This document shows positions 11,227-22,239 of a stretch of 64,000 nucleotides of DNA, one piece after another. The notes under the pieces were generated by a model. That model was not told where the DNA came from and searched no databases. It was given only the letters and a program-made list of their open reading frames with translations. This DNA comes from Brenneria sp. hezel4-2-4 (GTDB lineage Bacteria > Pseudomonadota > Gammaproteobacteria > Enterobacterales > Enterobacteriaceae), in contig NZ_JABJXS010000013.1 of NCBI RefSeq assembly GCF_013155275.1, positions 1 through 64,000 on the forward strand, read 5' to 3'. Every line of letters starts with the position of its first letter. Positions within the stretch are counted from its first letter, which is position 1. A program made the position numbers and the translations under genes.

Positions 11227-12207
11227 ATGATGAATGCACACGCTCTTGCGATGGCAAAACGCCACTTTTCGATAGAAGATTTTTTTGATTTTGGCGAGCG
11301 TTATGGGATTAGCTACCATTTTCCTGCGCTGGCGGGGAGTTGCGATCGTTACAAAGAAAAGGGTGCGGTCATCCAGGGCCGTGTCGAAGAGCTGGCGCTG
11401 TCGTCAGGCATCTGCCTGACCCACTCCAACGTGCGGGTTTTGCAACCTTATGAATCCACTTCATTGCACTGTTCTCCTCTTTATACCCTGATCGTTCTGG
11501 AAGGCTGCGTGGCGATCCGGTTGAATAACCGGGAGTTTACCGTGCGTCCGGGCATGGCGTTCAGCACCCGGCTGGGCGAGCATGTGGTAATGAACGCCAG
11601 TCATCAGGCCGATTGTCACCTCAAGACCCTGACGCTTGGCATCAATCCGGCCAGTTTTCAGCCGCAGCCGTTGATTACCTCGTTATTGCATGAATGGGAA
11701 CGCACAGATGCCCCGGCGTTTGTCTGGCAGATACCCGGTTATTTGCTGTCCGGGTTGCAGTATGTGCTGGAAAACGCCGAGCCAAGTATGGCGCGCCAGT
11801 TCATGCTGGAAGGCGTCATGCTGCAACTGCTGGGATACGGCCTGTCGATGGAATCTCAGCCACAGGAAAAAAGCTATTTATCTTCTCCCGGTGAACGGCA
11901 TCGTCTGGAGACTATTCGCCAACTGTTACAGCAGCAGCCTGAAAAAGAGTACAGGCTCAATGATCTGGCGCAAACGGCAGCCATGAGCGCCAGTAGCCTG
12001 CGAAGCAAATTCCGCCAGGCCTACGGGCATTCGGTATTTGATTACCTGCGCGACTGCCGGTTGGAACTGGCTCGTCGCTATCTGGAACAGGGGTATAGCG
12101 TCCAGCAGGCGGCCTGGATGTCCGGTTATCAGCACGCCACCAATTTCTCTACCGCCTTTCGACGACGCTACGGTTTTTCACCGAGCGTGGTTCGACCCAA
12201 TATCTGA
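11227..12207 (+). CDS. AraC-family regulator next to a siderophore receptor (PchR-like)
   Basis: The 326-residue product has an N-terminal cupin-like sensing part (near residues 40-160, with the typical PYESTSLHCSPLYTLIVLEG) and a C-terminal pair of helix-turn-helix motifs (RLNDLAQTAAMSASSLRSKF near 240 and the AraC signature VQQAAWMSGYQHATNFSTAF near 290). Regulators of this type sit beside TonB-dependent siderophore receptors and activate them when the ferric siderophore is present. The receptor gene starts 122 bases downstream. The start is uncertain: ATG 11227 or 11230 have no strong ribosome site, and TTG 11215 is possible. This gene and the receptor interrupt the metH-yjbB order known from E. 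coli, so they look inserted. Confidence 0.88.
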   Translation: MMNAHALAMAKRHFSIEDFFDFGERYGISYHFPALAGSCDRYKEKGAVIQGRVEELALSSGICLTHSNVRVLQPYESTSLHCSPLYTLIVLEGCVAIRLNNREFTVRPGMAFSTRLGEHVVMNASHQADCHLKTLTLGINPASFQPQPLITSLLHEWERTDAPAFVWQIPGYLLSGLQYVLENAEPSMARQFMLEGVMLQLLGYGLSMESQPQEKSYLSSPGERHRLETIRQLLQQQPEKEYRLNDLAQTAAMSASSLRSKFRQAYGHSVFDYLRDCRLELARRYLEQGYSVQQAAWMSGYQHATNFSTAFRRRYGFSPSVVRPNI

Positions 12208-12230
12208 AAGTTCCCACCGTACAGCACCTT

Positions 12231-12265
12231 TGTCATTGCGCATATGGCATCTGTCATTGCGCATA
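12231..12265 (+). promoter_or_regulatory. Two perfect 14-bp direct repeats, probable AraC-type operator
   Basis: TGTCATTGCGCATA occurs at 12231-12244 and again at 12252-12265, 21 bases apart start to start, that is two turns of the helix. AraC-family dimers commonly bind such head-to-tail repeats. The pair lies 65-99 bases upstream of the receptor start and just before a Fur-like site, which suits activation by the adjacent regulator. Confidence 0.6.
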
Positions 12266-12285
12266 GTTATAACGTCGGTAAAAAC

Positions 12286-12304
12286 GGTAATAATTCTTAT
12301 TTAC
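12286..12304 (-). promoter_or_regulatory. Fur box candidate upstream of the siderophore receptor
   Basis: Read on the minus strand, GTAAATAAGAATTATTACC matches 13 of 19 positions of the Fur consensus by eye. It ends 25 bases before the receptor start, overlapping where the promoter should be. This is a moderate match only. Confidence 0.5.
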
Positions 12305-12329
12305 AATAAAGCGTGTTGTGGAGAGTGTC

Positions 12330-14438
12330 ATGTTCAGAAAATCGCGGCTGGCATGGGTGGCTGGGTGTATCGTGGGCGGCTTTAACCTATCGGCAATGGC
12401 GGAGGAAGAGACGGCATCGCCGTCTTCCTCCGGTAACGATACGATAGTGGTGTCCTCTCAGACGCAAAGCGGCGCAACCAAGCTGGCGACGCCGGATATT
12501 GAAACCCCGCAGGCGGTTTCCATCGTCACGCGCGATCAGATCCAAGAGCAAGGTGCCATCAGCGTACGACAGGCCGTAAGCTATACGCCCGGCGTGTTCA
12601 GCAACCAAATCGGCGCATCCAACCGCTTTGATTATATGGTGCTGCGCGGTTTTTCCGACGGCAGTCTGGACAACGTCTATTGGGACGGGCTGAAAATGAT
12701 GGGAGACACCAGCTCCCACAGTTCTTTGGTTGTCGATCCCTGGTTCCTGGATAGCATTGAAGTGGTCAGAGGGCCGGCCTCGGTGCTGTATGGCCGCGCT
12801 TCGCCGGGCGGGATTGTGGCGCTGAGCTCCCGTCAGCCGTCGTTTGATCGCAGCGGACAGATCAAACTGTTTGCCGGTAATAACGCGCAGCGCGGCGCGG
12901 CTTTTGATGTCACCGGGCCGTTGGATGACGATGACCGTCTGGCGTTTCGCCTCAGCGGCATGACGCGTTATGCGGATACCCAGTTCGGCCCGCTGAAAGA
13001 GCAGCGTTACGCCATTGCGCCCAGCCTGACCTGGCGGATTTCCGATAAGACCCGGCTGGATCTGCTGGCTTACCTGCACCGCGATCCGGAAGGCGGCAGC
13101 CATTCTGGATTACCCTATGAAGGAACGGTGATTGCCCATAACGGGCGGAAAATCCCGAACACCTTTTATGAAGGCGAAGAGAATTACGAGAAGTACGATC
13201 GTAAGCAGAATATGGTCGGGTACAACATCGAGCATGGTTTCGACAACGGCTGGTCGGTACGTCAGAAAGCGCGCTATCTGCGGACTAAAGTTCATCTGGA
13301 TCAGGTGTATGCCTATGGCTGGAGCAGCGGGGACTCGCTTTATCGCTACTATTCCGGCGCGCGGGAAAAACTTTCCGCCGTGACGCTGGATAACCAGTTG
13401 GACGGCAGCTTTGACACCGGCGCGGTGAATCATCGTCTGCTGGTGGGCGTGGACTATCAGCAACGGCACAATGACGTGGACTGGCCTTCAGGCGCGTTTC
13501 CCGACATTGATGTCTTTAATCCGGTCTATGGCGCCGCGCCGACGGCCATGTACGGCTCAACGCTTGAGAAACATAAGCTGCAACAGACCGGGATCTATAT
13601 CCAGGATCAAATGAGCTGGGAGCGCTGGCGTTTCACGCTGGGCGGGCGTTACGATCGGGTGAAAGTGACCAATATCGATAAGAGCACCGGCACCCGCAGC
13701 GAACTGGATGAAAATAACCTTAGCTCCCGGGCGGCGCTGCTCTATCTGTTTGACTCCGGTTTTGCCCCTTACGTCAGCTATTCCACCGCCTTCACGCCCA
13801 CCAGCTTTGTCGGCGAGGATGGCAACGTGCTTGAGCCGATGAAAGGCAAGCAGTGGGAAACGGGGCTGAAATATCAGCCGGAAGGTTCGCAGAGCCAGTA
13901 CAGCCTGTCGGTGTTCCGCATCAATCAGCGCAATGTGGCGACCAAAGTACAGCCGACCGACCCCTATCGTTCAGTGGGGGAAATCGAATCGGAAGGGGTG
14001 GAACTGGAGGCCGTCAGCCAATTGACCGACAACCTGCGTTTGCAGGCTGCCTATACCTACACGGATATCCGTTATAAGAAAAGCAGCGCCGACGAGCAGG
14101 GGAACCGCGCTGTTTACGCGCCGCGTAATCAGGCCAGCGCCTGGGCGAGCTATGACGTGAAAAGCGGCCCGCTGGATGGTTTGACCATCGGCGCCGGCGT
14201 GCGTTATGTCAACGGGGTAACGTCCGATCGCGCCAACACCCATACGCTGCCATCCTATACGCTGGTGGATATGGCGGTGGGGTATGACTTATCCAAAGTC
14301 GGGTTGAAAGGCCTCAGCGCGCAGTTGAACGTGAATAACCTGACGGACAAACGTTACGTGGCGGCCTGTAACTCGCTGGAGTTCTGCTATTTCGGCGCCG
14401 AGCGCAGCATCGTGGGCAGCGTGTCTTACTCTTTCTAA
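12330..14438 (+). CDS. TonB-dependent ferric-siderophore outer-membrane receptor
   Basis: The 702-residue product imports a ferric siderophore across the outer membrane using TonB energy. A signal peptide ends near residue 24 (NLSAMA/EE), followed by a TonB box (DTIVV), a plug domain (IETPQAVSIVTRDQI, VLYGRASPGGIV near 150) and a 22-strand barrel ending in aromatic SYSF. The motifs LNVNNLTDKRYVA and CYFGAERS resemble the hydroxamate-receptor group (FhuA, FoxA, FcuA), so a hydroxamate substrate is likely but not proven. Start ATG 12330 follows GTGGAGAG. It is probably controlled by Fur and by the AraC-type regulator upstream. Confidence 0.92.
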   Translation: MFRKSRLAWVAGCIVGGFNLSAMAEEETASPSSSGNDTIVVSSQTQSGATKLATPDIETPQAVSIVTRDQIQEQGAISVRQAVSYTPGVFSNQIGASNRFDYMVLRGFSDGSLDNVYWDGLKMMGDTSSHSSLVVDPWFLDSIEVVRGPASVLYGRASPGGIVALSSRQPSFDRSGQIKLFAGNNAQRGAAFDVTGPLDDDDRLAFRLSGMTRYADTQFGPLKEQRYAIAPSLTWRISDKTRLDLLAYLHRDPEGGSHSGLPYEGTVIAHNGRKIPNTFYEGEENYEKYDRKQNMVGYNIEHGFDNGWSVRQKARYLRTKVHLDQVYAYGWSSGDSLYRYYSGAREKLSAVTLDNQLDGSFDTGAVNHRLLVGVDYQQRHNDVDWPSGAFPDIDVFNPVYGAAPTAMYGSTLEKHKLQQTGIYIQDQMSWERWRFTLGGRYDRVKVTNIDKSTGTRSELDENNLSSRAALLYLFDSGFAPYVSYSTAFTPTSFVGEDGNVLEPMKGKQWETGLKYQPEGSQSQYSLSVFRINQRNVATKVQPTDPYRSVGEIESEGVELEAVSQLTDNLRLQAAYTYTDIRYKKSSADEQGNRAVYAPRNQASAWASYDVKSGPLDGLTIGAGVRYVNGVTSDRANTHTLPSYTLVDMAVGYDLSKVGLKGLSAQLNVNNLTDKRYVAACNSLEFCYFGAERSIVGSVSYSF

Positions 14439-14455
14439 TACGGTTGTTACATAAA

Positions 14456-14706
14456 GCAGGCCGGGAACATTCCCGGACTGAGGTTGCTGACAAAGTCGTC
14501 GGTAAGCCCGAGATACCCGGGCCTACCGTACCGAGGGGCCATGATGGGACACATCCTTGTGTCCCACCCTGCGGGCCAGCATAAATGCTGTTCAAATTTG
14601 CTCCTGGCAAATTTGTCGGCGGCTTACGCCGCTACGGCCCCTCGCCACGCTCTCCCTAATAACGGGCTTTATCAACGGTCTGGGGTCGGGAACGTTCCCG
14701 GCCTGC
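14456..14706. repeat. Intergenic repeat element with 20-bp terminal inverted repeats
   Basis: The 251-bp unit fills most of the 472-bp gap between the receptor and yjbB. Its ends, GCAGGCCGGGAACATTCCCG and the reverse complement at 14687-14706, differ at one base. No protein-coding content is convincing. An internal hairpin at 14593-14615 is shared in structure with the element at 21708. The right end followed by six T could also stop transcription of the receptor. It looks like a small non-autonomous (MITE-like) element. Confidence 0.7.
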
Positions 14707-14910
14707 TTTTTTCCTCAGCGCCCGCCAATCACTTTCCGCCGCCGCCACGCTCTGACGTCAACGCCATTAAAAAGGGGCGATTGAGTTATTGAATCATGCC
14801 GGCGAATTTTCTTATATGGAAAGCGCTTTCCAGTGAAGACAGGAAACATCTGTTAATATGACTGACGAGGGAATTATCAATATCACCTAGACGCCAGGAG
14901 TATCAACGTT

Positions 14911-16557
14911 GTGTTAACACTGCTGCACTTACTTTCTGCGATTGCGTTGCTGGTGTGGGGAACGCATATTGTTCGCACCGGCATCATGCGGGTCTATGGC
15001 GCCAGTTTACGGCGGGTTCTTAGCGAAAGCGTGGAGAAGAAGCCCTGGGCTTTTATGGCCGGGATCGGCGTCACGGCGTTGGTTCAGAGCAGTAATGCCA
15101 CCGCGTTGCTGACCACGTCTTTTGTTTCGCAGCGGCTGGTGGCGTTGGCCCCGGCGCTGGTGATTATTCTCGGCGCGGATGTCGGCACCGCACTGATGGT
15201 GCGGATACTGACGTTTGATTTTTCCTGGCTGTCCCCGTTATTGATTTTTCTGGGGGTGATTTTCTTCCTCAGCCGTAAGCAGACGCGCGTGGGGCAGATC
15301 GGCCGGGTGGCTATTGGCCTGGGGCTGATTCTGCTGGCGCTGGAAATGATTGTGGCGGCGGCCACCCCGATCACCCAAACAGCGGGTGTGAAAGTGCTGT
15401 TCTCTTCGCTCACCGGCGACATCATGCTCGATGCATTGGTCGGCGCGTTGTTTGCGGTCGTCAGTTATTCCAGTCTGGCGGCGGTACTGCTGACCGCGAC
15501 GTTGACGGCCAGCGGAGTGATTTCTCTGGAAGTGGCGATGTGTCTGGTGATTGGCGCCAATCTGGGCAGCGGGCTGCTGATCATGATCGGTTCCACGACG
15601 CAGAATGCGGCCGGTCGCCGTGTGGCGTTGGGCAGCGTGCTGTTCAAACTGATTGGCTGCCTGTTCGTACTGCCCTTTGTTGAGCCGTTGTCGCGCTGGC
15701 TGGCGCGTTTACCGCTCGAACCGGAAGAACTGGTGATTTATTTCCACCTTTTCTACAACCTTATTCGTTGTCTGATATTGATTCCGTTCGCCGAGATGGT
15801 CGCCCGCCTGTCCTGCGTGATGATCGCCGATTCGCCCGAAGTGGATATTCAAATGAGGCCGCGGCATCTGGACACCAGCGCGCTGGATACGCCCGCGCTG
15901 GCGCTGACCAACGCCGCGCGGGAAACCCTGCGGATCGGCGATGTGGTGGAGCAGATGCTGCGTCTGTATCGTGAGGTACTGCAAGGCGACCCGATGCAGC
16001 GGCGGGAAATCCGCCGGCTGGATGATGATGTCGATGTGCTGTATACCGCGATTAAGCTCTATCTGGCGCAGATCCAAAAAGACAGCCTCGACGAGCGGGA
16101 CTCCCGGCGTTGGGCGGAAGTGATTGAGGTTGCGCTGAATCTTGAGCAGGCGGGGGATATTATCGAACGGATGGCCGACGATGTCGCCAATACATCCCTG
16201 ACCGCTCGCCGGGCCTTTTCGGCTCAGGGGCTGACGGAGTTAAACACCTTGCACGATCAGTTACTGGCGAACTTACGTCTTGGTCTGTCGGTATTTCTTT
16301 CGGAAGATATCACCAGCGCTAAACGTTTACGCCGTGCCAAACACCGTTTCCGTATTCTGAATCGTCGTTATGCGCATGCCCACGTTGATCGGTTGCACCA
16401 GCAGAACGTGCAGAGCCTGGAAACCAGCTCGCTGCATTTGGGGTTGTTGGGCGATATGAACCGGTTGAATTCGCTGTTTTGTGCGGTGGCGTATAACGTG
16501 CTGACGGTATCGCAGGATGAAGATGAAGAACGGGAAGAGTCGCCATTGACGCTGTGA
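14911..16557 (+). CDS. yjbB: Na/Pi cotransporter family protein YjbB
   Basis: The 548-residue inner-membrane protein has about eight membrane segments in its first 310 residues with the duplicated QSSNATALL and YSSLAAVLL motifs of Na+/phosphate symporters, then a cytoplasmic PhoU-like helical domain (near 340-530). E. coli YjbB, which it follows along its full length, has been linked to phosphate export. The start is GTG at 14911, 10 bases after CAGGAG. The C-terminus ends in an acidic DEDEEREES tail. It is convergent with lysC. Confidence 0.93.
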   Translation: MLTLLHLLSAIALLVWGTHIVRTGIMRVYGASLRRVLSESVEKKPWAFMAGIGVTALVQSSNATALLTTSFVSQRLVALAPALVIILGADVGTALMVRILTFDFSWLSPLLIFLGVIFFLSRKQTRVGQIGRVAIGLGLILLALEMIVAAATPITQTAGVKVLFSSLTGDIMLDALVGALFAVVSYSSLAAVLLTATLTASGVISLEVAMCLVIGANLGSGLLIMIGSTTQNAAGRRVALGSVLFKLIGCLFVLPFVEPLSRWLARLPLEPEELVIYFHLFYNLIRCLILIPFAEMVARLSCVMIADSPEVDIQMRPRHLDTSALDTPALALTNAARETLRIGDVVEQMLRLYREVLQGDPMQRREIRRLDDDVDVLYTAIKLYLAQIQKDSLDERDSRRWAEVIEVALNLEQAGDIIERMADDVANTSLTARRAFSAQGLTELNTLHDQLLANLRLGLSVFLSEDITSAKRLRRAKHRFRILNRRYAHAHVDRLHQQNVQSLETSSLHLGLLGDMNRLNSLFCAVAYNVLTVSQDEDEEREESPLTL

Positions 16558-16583
16558 GCGCGGGAGAAGCGACTCTCCCACGC
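16558..16583. other. Hairpin between convergent yjbB and lysC
   Basis: GCGCGGGAGA pairs with TCTCCCACGC (one mismatch) around a short loop directly after the yjbB stop. There is no strong T run on either side, so termination is possible but not certain. Confidence 0.35.
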
Positions 16584-16602
16584 TGAATTCGGCGAAAACG
16601 GA

Positions 16603-17964
16603 TTATTCAAACAGGCTGCGGTGCAGCGTTTGGATCACTTTCTCCGCATCATTGCCGGGCACCAGGAAACACAGGTTATTGCTGCTGGCGCCGTAGCAAA
16701 TCAACCGGATATTAAACGGGTCCAGCACGCCAAAGACCTCTTTGCCCACCCCGCAGGCCTGCGACAGCTTGTTGCCGATAAGCGCAACCAGCGACAGATT
16801 TTCTTCGACTTCCACCCGGCACAGCGAGGACAGCTCGGTCAACAAGCCGCTGGACAGCAGGCTGTCGCCGGTTGAGGTGGAACCGGTGGTATCCAGCGTC
16901 AGCGCCACGTTGACTTCCGAGGTGGTGATCAAATCGACCGAGATGTTGTGACGGGCCAGAATGCTGAATACCTCGGCCAGAAAGCCGCGCGCATGCAACA
17001 TGTTCAAACTGTGTAAGGTCAGCAGGGTTTGCTTGCGACGCAGCGCCAGCGCACGGAACAACGGCGGGTTTTCGGTTTTATTGCAAACCAGCGTACCGCC
17101 TGCGGCGGGATCCTTACTGGAACCAACGAACACCGGAATATCGCTGCGAACGGCGGGCAATAACGTGGCCGGATGCAGCACTTTCGCCCCGAATGTGGCC
17201 ATCTCCGCCGCTTCTTCAAACATAATTTCGTCAATACGTTTCGCCGCCGGCACCACGCGCGGATCGGTAGTGTAGATGCCGGGCACGTCGGTCCAGATAT
17301 CAATGCGGCTGGCATTCAAGGCTTCGCCCAGCAGCGCGGCGGTGTAGTCGCTGCCGCCGCGTCCCAAGGTTGTGGTGCGCCCCAGGGCCTCACTGCCGAT
17401 AAAACCTTGCGTGATGATTAATCCCTGCTCAAGACGCGGTTGCAACTGGCTGCGGGTCAATTCTCCCAATGTCTGGCAATCGGGTTCGGCGCGGCCGAAG
17501 TGGTCATCGGTGCGCATGATTTTGCGAACATCGAACCACTCGGCAATCACCTCACGCTGGCGCAGGATTTCAACAAACAGCAGGGTGGACATCAACTCGC
17601 CGTGGCTTACCAGCTCATCCGTCAGGGCATTGGAGGTCGCCAGCGCCGCCGCTTCCGACAGCGTGGTGATATTCTCAAGCATGCGGTCGATTTCATCGCG
17701 GATCACCGCCGGCGTCGCCAGGCGGTCGATGATGGCGTACTGGATTTGACGGATTTTGCTCAGTAGTTGGGCTCGCTGTTCCTGATTCTGCCCTTCGGCC
17801 AGGGAAACCAGCAAATTGGTGATGCCGGCGGAGGCCGACAATACTACGACCCGAACATCGGGATTGGATAAAACCACATCGGCGCTGTGATTCATGGCGT
17901 CAAAATCGGCGACGCTGGTGCCGCCGAATTTGGCGATAACGATAGGATGCGTGTTTGCGGACAT
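16603..17964 (-). CDS. lysC: Lysine-sensitive aspartokinase III
   Basis: LysC phosphorylates aspartate, the first step toward lysine, threonine and methionine, and is inhibited by lysine. The 453-residue product has the N-terminal kinase motif KFGGTSVADF, the substrate region GRGGSDYTAALLGEAL with DVPGIYTTDPR, and two C-terminal ACT domains (from about residue 310: SLNMLHARGFLAEVF, VALIGNKLSQACGVGKEVF). Start ATG 17964 follows a GAGG site. The leader contains a lysine riboswitch, so lysine also controls its expression. It is divergent from pgi. Confidence 0.97.
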   Translation of the reverse strand: MSANTHPIVIAKFGGTSVADFDAMNHSADVVLSNPDVRVVVLSASAGITNLLVSLAEGQNQEQRAQLLSKIRQIQYAIIDRLATPAVIRDEIDRMLENITTLSEAAALATSNALTDELVSHGELMSTLLFVEILRQREVIAEWFDVRKIMRTDDHFGRAEPDCQTLGELTRSQLQPRLEQGLIITQGFIGSEALGRTTTLGRGGSDYTAALLGEALNASRIDIWTDVPGIYTTDPRVVPAAKRIDEIMFEEAAEMATFGAKVLHPATLLPAVRSDIPVFVGSSKDPAAGGTLVCNKTENPPLFRALALRRKQTLLTLHSLNMLHARGFLAEVFSILARHNISVDLITTSEVNVALTLDTTGSTSTGDSLLSSGLLTELSSLCRVEVEENLSLVALIGNKLSQACGVGKEVFGVLDPFNIRLICYGASSNNLCFLVPGNDAEKVIQTLHRSLFE

Positions 17965-18089
17965 TTAAAAAAACCTCGTGTCAGGGGAGCCATTGTTTGC
18001 GTTATTCACAACGGCGATCCATTAATCAGCCTTGGCACAAGGGAAGAGCGGTAAACAGGGAGCAGGCGTAGAAATAGAAAAACTACGAT

Positions 18090-18300
18090 ACACCCAGAAG
18101 CGCTCCACCTTGCTGAACGCCCTAATCAGGGCGAACCGGGTGACAACCCAGAGGATTCAGCCCCTGTGGTCGATGTCCATGAATTCCGTCGTTCACGCCA
18201 TCTCGGCGTCGCTCCCCCTGGGGTATCATCAGCGGATTACGGTTCCTCCGATACCTTACCTGGGCGACGCTCCTCTTCTGGCTTGCGCTGAACGCGCAAG
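18090..18300 (-). promoter_or_regulatory. Lysine riboswitch (L box) in the lysC leader
   Basis: Read on the minus strand, the leader follows the E. coli lysC L box: a CTTGCGC/GCGCAAG hairpin, CCAGAAGAGG starting the P1 stem, the conserved GGAGGAACCG segment, GGGGCTGAATCCTCTGGGTTGTCACC, and the closing CGCTTCTGGGTG at 18091-18102. Binding of lysine shuts down lysC expression. The sequence GGCTGATTAATGGATCG and CCCCTGACACGAGG nearer the start codon resembles the E. coli expression platform region. Confidence 0.93.
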
Positions 18301-18342
18301 TACAGAGTTAGAAATAACGGGTTATCCGGTGACTGTCAATAA

Positions 18343-20103
<1,761 letters not shown>

Positions 20104-20117
20104 GATTGGCAACCATT

Positions 20118-20146
20118 AAAAAAGGTGGGAATTCCCACCTTTTTTG
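20118..20146. terminator. Bidirectional terminator between pgi and wzi
   Basis: AAAAAGGTGGGAATTCCCACCTTTTT is a perfect palindrome with A and T runs on both sides. It can stop transcription of both pgi (+) and the convergent wzi (-). Confidence 0.85.
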
Positions 20147-20168
20147 TTTCTGGCAACGATGAAAATGA

Positions 20169-21599
20169 TTAGAGATTAATCGGTATTTCCACGCCCAACC
20201 CGGCGCCGAAGTCGTCGCTGAGGCTGTTATCGCTATCGGTGTACCATACGCTGGTGTCAAATTTCACCTTTGACTGGAAGTCGTAACCCCAGCCCAGTTC
20301 AATTCCTTTCAACGTATCAGAGCGCGGGAAGGCTTTATTAATACTCTGCTCGTTCGGATTGACCCTGGCGTAGGTGACGCGGGTGCTCCAGCGCTGTCCG
20401 TCATCCAGCGCCAACTCCACTTTCCCGGATAGCATACGTCCATCGCCGCCCATGGCGTGGCCCAAAGGCGAGCCTTGCTGGTAGTAGCCGTCTCTATAGA
20501 TGTGGTGGGTGTAAATGACGCCGTTTGTGGATTCGTTGGAGCGGGTGTTGGCCCCTTCAATATACCAGTTGATGGTTGATGTGCCCCATTCAGGATGGCC
20601 TTCAAGACCGACAAGGTAGGTGTTTTTTGATGGCAGCATGCCGGCTTCATCTTCACCGATCAACTGACCGTACAGGCTGACCGGCAGACCCGTCAGCGGT
20701 TGCAATTTCAGTTTAAAATCAAAGCCGGCCAACTGGTTGCCGGGTTCATTCTGCGTTCCGGTATTGTCTCTTCCCGCCACACCGTCCCAGAACGATCCCC
20801 ATGACTGAGGACGACCTTCCCCTCCCCACATCATAATACGTGACGCGCCCAGCTCAACGAAGTTGGTCGGCATGAATGTCAGGCGCCCACCGATGAGTTT
20901 GGTTTCAGGCACGGCATAATACTGTTCGAGCTGACCGGCGGAAATTTGATATTGCCAGCGGCCGATCCAGGAAAGCCACGGCGTTTCAAACGGCGATTGA
21001 TCGGCGCGCTGCAAGCTAAATCCAGTTACCGGACGGGCCGCGTCGGAACGGATCAGGCTGCCGTCATAGCCCGGGCCCCACCATTGGGCGGTTTTGCCGA
21101 ATGATAGCCATTGATTAAAGATTTTAACCGCGCCGTAGGAACCGTCCATATTCCAGCGGGATTGATCGCTAATCCGCTGGTCGCCTTCAACGGTGCCTTT
21201 AAGATTGACGTCCCAGAATTCATCGCTGGCTCCAGCGCCAATGGAAAGCGCATGATCGCTGGCGTGGGTGTTGCCAAAGCCCTGTGGTAATCCGGGTTTG
21301 TCGGTAGAGGTATAGCCGGTGATACGAACATTGGATTTCAGATTGCTGATGCGTTGCTCAACCCGGCTAATGACGTTTTTTTCCGTGTTGGTAACAGGCT
21401 TGGCCTGCGAAAGAACGGATTCTATTTCTTCCTGACTTAACGGCCAGGTGGAGAGACTGACATTAATTACGCCACGGTCGGAAAGCCATGCGAGATCGTT
21501 ACGCAGCGTATTGTCCGGGGCAATCAAGCCAGCCGCCTGACTGGCCGACACGCATAAGAACATGCCGCTGGCAGCCAGTAAAATTTTCTTGGTAAACAT
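20169..21599 (-). CDS. wzi: Capsule assembly protein Wzi (outer-membrane lectin barrel)
   Basis: The 476-residue product has a signal peptide (cleavage near SASQAA) and follows the Wzi family throughout: LRNDLAWLSDRGVINVSLSTWPLS near residue 32, WWGPGYDGSLIRSDAARPV near 180, SPFETPWLSWIGRWQYQ, and the C-terminal GVEIPI. Wzi is an 18-stranded outer-membrane barrel that ties group 1 capsule or exopolysaccharide to the cell surface in E. coli K30. Start ATG 21599 follows AAGGAA. It stands alone here, outside any visible polysaccharide cluster; in E. coli the unrelated yjbEFGH exopolysaccharide genes follow pgi. Confidence 0.88.
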   Translation of the reverse strand: MFTKKILLAASGMFLCVSASQAAGLIAPDNTLRNDLAWLSDRGVINVSLSTWPLSQEEIESVLSQAKPVTNTEKNVISRVEQRISNLKSNVRITGYTSTDKPGLPQGFGNTHASDHALSIGAGASDEFWDVNLKGTVEGDQRISDQSRWNMDGSYGAVKIFNQWLSFGKTAQWWGPGYDGSLIRSDAARPVTGFSLQRADQSPFETPWLSWIGRWQYQISAGQLEQYYAVPETKLIGGRLTFMPTNFVELGASRIMMWGGEGRPQSWGSFWDGVAGRDNTGTQNEPGNQLAGFDFKLKLQPLTGLPVSLYGQLIGEDEAGMLPSKNTYLVGLEGHPEWGTSTINWYIEGANTRSNESTNGVIYTHHIYRDGYYQQGSPLGHAMGGDGRMLSGKVELALDDGQRWSTRVTYARVNPNEQSINKAFPRSDTLKGIELGWGYDFQSKVKFDTSVWYTDSDNSLSDDFGAGLGVEIPINL

Positions 21600-21707
21600 A
21601 CTGTTGGTTTCCTTGATGACACTACGTTGTCTGACTATGTTTCGTTTTATCCAATATTAAACGAAGCCGGGCGTTCCCTAACACGATAATTTTGCAGTTA
21701 TTAATTA

Positions 21708-21909
21708 TATACTCGTCATACTTCAAGTTGCATGTGCGTTGGCTGCATTACTCGGCCCCTCCCTGGGCCTCTCCCCATTGGGGCTGCTGCAAACAGCGTT
21801 CAAATCTGCTCCAGGCAGATTTGTCACTCACCCCAGTCACTTACTGGTGTAAGCTCCTGGGGATTCGTTCGTTTGCCGCCTTCCTGCAACTCGAATTATT
21901 TAGAGTATA
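21708..21909. repeat. Intergenic palindromic repeat element
   Basis: The 202-bp unit begins TATACTCGTCAT...CAAGTTGCA and ends with the imperfect inverse TGCAACTCGAATTATTTAGAGTATA. Repeats with these ends are, from memory, common between genes in Serratia, Yersinia and Pectobacterium relatives. It contains no plausible gene. The internal hairpin at 21801-21823 matches that of the element at 14456, with one base pair changed on both sides. Confidence 0.75.
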
Positions 21910-22239
21910 GATATAGGCGGGTGTAGCCAAAAATGACCAGTGATCAGGATAGTACATAAAATACAGTGATTGAAATGAACATAAATTAAGTTATGGTTTT
22001 TTTCAGATAAAGCCTAAGGCGATAGGCCTTAACACACAGAGGCATATCCGTTCCGGTTAGCAATTTTTTATTTGATATCAGTTAATTGACAGATGAATCA
22101 TTCTCACCGGTTTTTAAGGTATAGAATGTTAAGGTGGTCGTGGCATGCATGACTGCGAGAAGCGGTAACCGTCAGGTTTTTTGCATCGCAGGATGATTCA
22201 TCCAGGCGTATTTTATTTTTCACTATCATGGAGGGGAAA

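Noticed and set aside
21692-21926. Short plus-strand open frames over the repeat at 21708
   Set aside because: They coincide with the intergenic repeat element, have no ribosome site and no protein likeness.
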